A stretch of 35,153 nt of DNA from Dissophora ornata (lineage: Eukaryota; Mortierellomycota; Mortierellomycetes; Mortierellales; Mortierellaceae): contig MU616874.1 of NCBI GenBank assembly GCA_025201705.1, forward strand, positions 1-35,153, read 5' to 3'. Below are positions 32,410 through 35,153 of the stretch, in pieces. The notes under the pieces were generated by a model, which was not told where the DNA came from, searched no databases, and saw only the letters and a program-made list of their open reading frames with translations. Within the stretch, counting starts at the first letter, position 1, and every line of letters starts with the position of its first letter. Position numbers and translations under genes: made by a program.

Positions 32410-35153
32410 ATGCTGCCATGGCGTCCCCTAGGAATGCTCGCCTTTGGCTTGACTGTCATATTCTTCTTTATACGCCTGCACGGGGACGGATACGACTTTC
32501 CTGTGAAGGTCGCCGAATTCTTGGAGGAGCTCGAGTTCCCAAAGAGACCCGACAGGTCCTTTATCGAGATATCGGGTGTGTACCACGACAATTTTCGGGA
32601 CGGGATCTCCAACAAACTCTACACCACCACCAGCAGAAGCAGGACAGAGCATGGTCGAGAACACAAAGATCACACCTATTCTCAGGCCGAGGGAGATATT
32701 AGTGGTAGCGCACCTGAACCAGGGGCCACTGCAGGCGGAAATGACGGTGACAAGGACCATGGACAGAAATTCATGGCTGGTTGGAATTCACAGTGGCATC
32801 TAGGGAAGAAAAAGACGGCCAACGCCGAGTCGGGGAAGAACGGGATCGACCATAATCTTCAGGCAGCTGCCGATGAAGGCCAGCAGTGGATCTGGATGAC
32901 GAATATCTGGCACGAAGACAACGACTGTGGGCCAGGTATGAAACGGATGATTATATCCCATGATGTCGCCTCGTTAGATCAGGCAAATGTTGGATCGTGG
33001 ACTTACTTCAATTTGTGGGAACTTGGCGCACTTTTTCGTAGGACACTTACGACAGTACAGAAGACGACTGGATCATGTATTGATGGATGATAACTCTACA
33101 AGTAAGTCTTGGTAGATCAATTGCTCTCGATATCGGCGGTCAACTGTCAACATTATCCTTACTCTCTCTTTGCTGGTGTGGTACTTTAGCATGGGAGCTG
33201 ATGTACACGCACAGGTTTCCAGGACCCATCACCCATACATCGTTATCGAAGCGTGTCCTTCCAGTGTCGAGCACAAACGAGGAGGTGGAGGAACCACATA
33301 GCCAGCAGGGACAAGAGTCCATCCGCCTGGCTATTGTATACAAAGTCGTAGAGGACGAGCATGTTGCATATCGCAGTCGCGTGTACCACTTTGGAATTTT
33401 TCAGAGTCGAGACGATCTTAGAGGTACAACCGAGCCACCGTTGAAACCCCTGTGAGCTGATCCTGCGTACTGTTGTATTGACTTATCGCGTTTAATTTTT
33501 CTCGGCTCTGTTAGAATGCGGATCGACGTCTGCGGAAACATGCCATGCGCACGCACCCTTTGTGAGCTTCGATTATGTCCTTCCAGGATCTACACCTATC
33601 AAGGATTTTACTCTCGAACATGACACGATTCTGTATTCCAGGTACACGATATTTCCCGCGCCCTGAAATAAGAATCGCAGCGCGTTTACTGCCTACCGTT
33701 GATACTAACGCGATGGCTGTACACGCATACTTGTATTAGACTGAGTGACACATCATTGTTTCGAAGCTTGAAGTTGCCGACACTCAAAGTTGGGGCGACC
33801 TCGCCTGAACGGCCATACGCGTTATCGTATGGCTCACCGGGGCCATTGTTGAGTATGTTCTGCTTTAGGGCTAGATGGATTTGTAGCAGTGGTTATATGA
33901 TATGCAATCTGGAGTGCTGAACTCCTATGAAACTTCGACTGTAGACTGCGGAGAGAAGAAGAACGCACCCTACCGCATGAGTTACCTAGCCAAGATACCG
34001 TCTAGTTCCGAAAGGTAAGCATGCATGGTCGTTTTGGTTCTGTTCGTTGGACTTGTTTGCTGATTTTTGTTGGCAACGTAATGATGCGATGATGCGATTG
34101 TGGAGGAGACTCGTGTGTCAGGACGAAGATGACTTGCGGATAGACATAACGGAGCAGAGTATTTGATCCGCATATCAACAATAAACACAAGGCGCTTTTA
34201 TTGACAACATATTCCACCCTTTTTTTTAACATTAACATGACCTTGTCCAAAAAAAAAAAATGAAGGGACGACTTTCATGTGTTGATGGGTCAAGTGCAGG
34301 AGTACACCGACGTCTGGGACTATCAGTTATCCGTCGCAACTGAGGCCACGGAAGCTATTACCGGGAACAAGAAATGGCTGGCTGGCCAACAATGGACGGT
34401 AAACGAGTCAAGGAAGAAAAACCGTGCTGCCTGAATGCGAATACTTGCTCACTAGAGATGGCTGTATCGATTCTCATCCTCTGTACCGTTATTATTTACA
34501 AAACAACGAAAATAGCCACGCAAATTCCAGCGACTGGTGCAAGAGAACGACATGATCAACGACGAGCCGCATACTTACGGAGTCTCTGTCCAGAAGCCCT
34601 ATTTCAGTAAGTTGCGCCCTTCTCGACCATGGCTCACCAGGAAAAAAAACGTTCGAGAATAAGCAGTAACAACAATTTATACTTCATGTTTAGTCAGATC
34701 CGCGGATGGATCGTCGATTCATATTCCTATCAAGGACGTCGTCATGAGTCTCGAAACCAATCAACACGCTCTTTTGAAAGATATTCTTGTCCACTTTGAT
34801 CAAATTGACCCTGAAAGTGGACATTACCTCCGCAGTCTTATACATGACGTCTACTCCAATACTCCAGCTTCAGCTCCTGGTCCGGATTCGGCTAAACCTG
34901 GCTCTTCTTCTCCCCATTCATCATCAGCCTATCAAAGTCAGCAACGGCTTCAGAAGCGCAAGCGAGGTGGTGAACACTATTTGATTCCATTAGGAGCAGA
35001 GCAGTACTTGATTCCTAGTTCGAACTTGAAAGAACAATGGATCGGTATTGAGAGCCATATTGACCTGGGGTCGTTGGATACGATTGACACGGACCAGGGC
35101 GTGATAAATGATGCTGGAGACATTTTAGTCTTGAGAACAACGGTAAAGATAAA
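32410..35153 (+). CDS. Unrecognised signal-anchor (probably luminal or secreted) protein, 3' end outside window, nine exons, at least 599 aa
   Basis: Exons are 32410-32935, 33042-33101, 33190-33423, 33515-33641, 33740-33852, 33945-34014, 34266-34398, 34531-34606 and 34694 to the window edge; all phases agree. Seen: an N-terminal hydrophobic segment (about aa 7-21, LGMLAFGLTVIFFFI) after a basic Arg, fitting a signal peptide or type II anchor; a hydrophilic region (about aa 65-165) rich in Gly, Asp, Lys and His; one N-glycosylation sequon (NST, about aa 194) at an exon joint; scattered Cys (DNDCGPG, ECGSTSAETC, LLNCGEKK); beta-type segments such as FVSFDYVLPGSTPIKDF and WDYQLSVATEATEAI; and a Ser/Pro linker with a dibasic KRKRGG (about aa 540). 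I do not recognise the family and assign no function. The acceptor before exon 7 is unusual (A-rich, AATGAAG|G), so that exon boundary is the weakest. Confidence 0.68.

Noticed and set aside
33851..33944. Reading the segment QWLYDMQSGVLNSYETSTVD as an exon of the unrecognised gene.
   Set aside because: It would need an intron of about 37 nt and breaks the phase; the acceptor CTGTAG at 33944 gives a normal 92-nt intron in correct phase.

Overview
This window is fungal nuclear DNA: compact genes broken by many short introns (about 87-140 nt, GT...AG, often with CTAAC/CTRAY-like branch points), AATAAA-type signals and many mono- and dinucleotide tracts. The gene content (a Rng2/Iqg1-like IQGAP, a K+-dependent-type Na+/Ca2+ exchanger, midasin) together with an animal-type base-exchange phosphatidylserine synthase suggests an early-diverging fungus, most likely Mucoromycota/Mortierella-like. 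The lineage is inferred, not shown directly. All gene models were spliced by hand; every complete model closes in frame.

Layout. Minus strand, left part: an IQGAP-family cytokinesis scaffold (135-5146, nine exons, 1199 aa), ending in a 13-nt micro-exon. After about 1.4 kb without a credible gene comes a small two-exon membrane protein of unknown function (6561-7070, 129 aa). A 1.2 kb divergent promoter region (7071-8315) separates this from the plus-strand genes. Plus strand: an NCLX/SLC8B1-type cation/Ca2+ exchanger (8316-11273, eight exons, 788 aa); a PSS1/PSS2-type phosphatidylserine synthase (11596-13859, eight exons, 458 aa); a 10-N gap inside poly(A); midasin/Rea1 (14243-32086, eleven exons, 5583 aa), the giant six-AAA ATPase of 60S ribosome maturation; and the 5' part of an unrecognised signal-anchor protein (32410 to window end, nine exons seen).

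The genes do not form a functional cluster. They are ordinary housekeeping genes of cytokinesis, ion transport, phospholipid synthesis and ribosome biogenesis, spaced by 300-1400 nt. No mobile element, CRISPR array, tRNA or rRNA was recognised. The most interesting items are the terminal micro-exon of the IQGAP gene, a CT microsatellite acting as a polypyrimidine tract, a stop-free 90-nt intron in midasin, the animal-type PS synthase in a fungus, and two unrecognised membrane-associated proteins.
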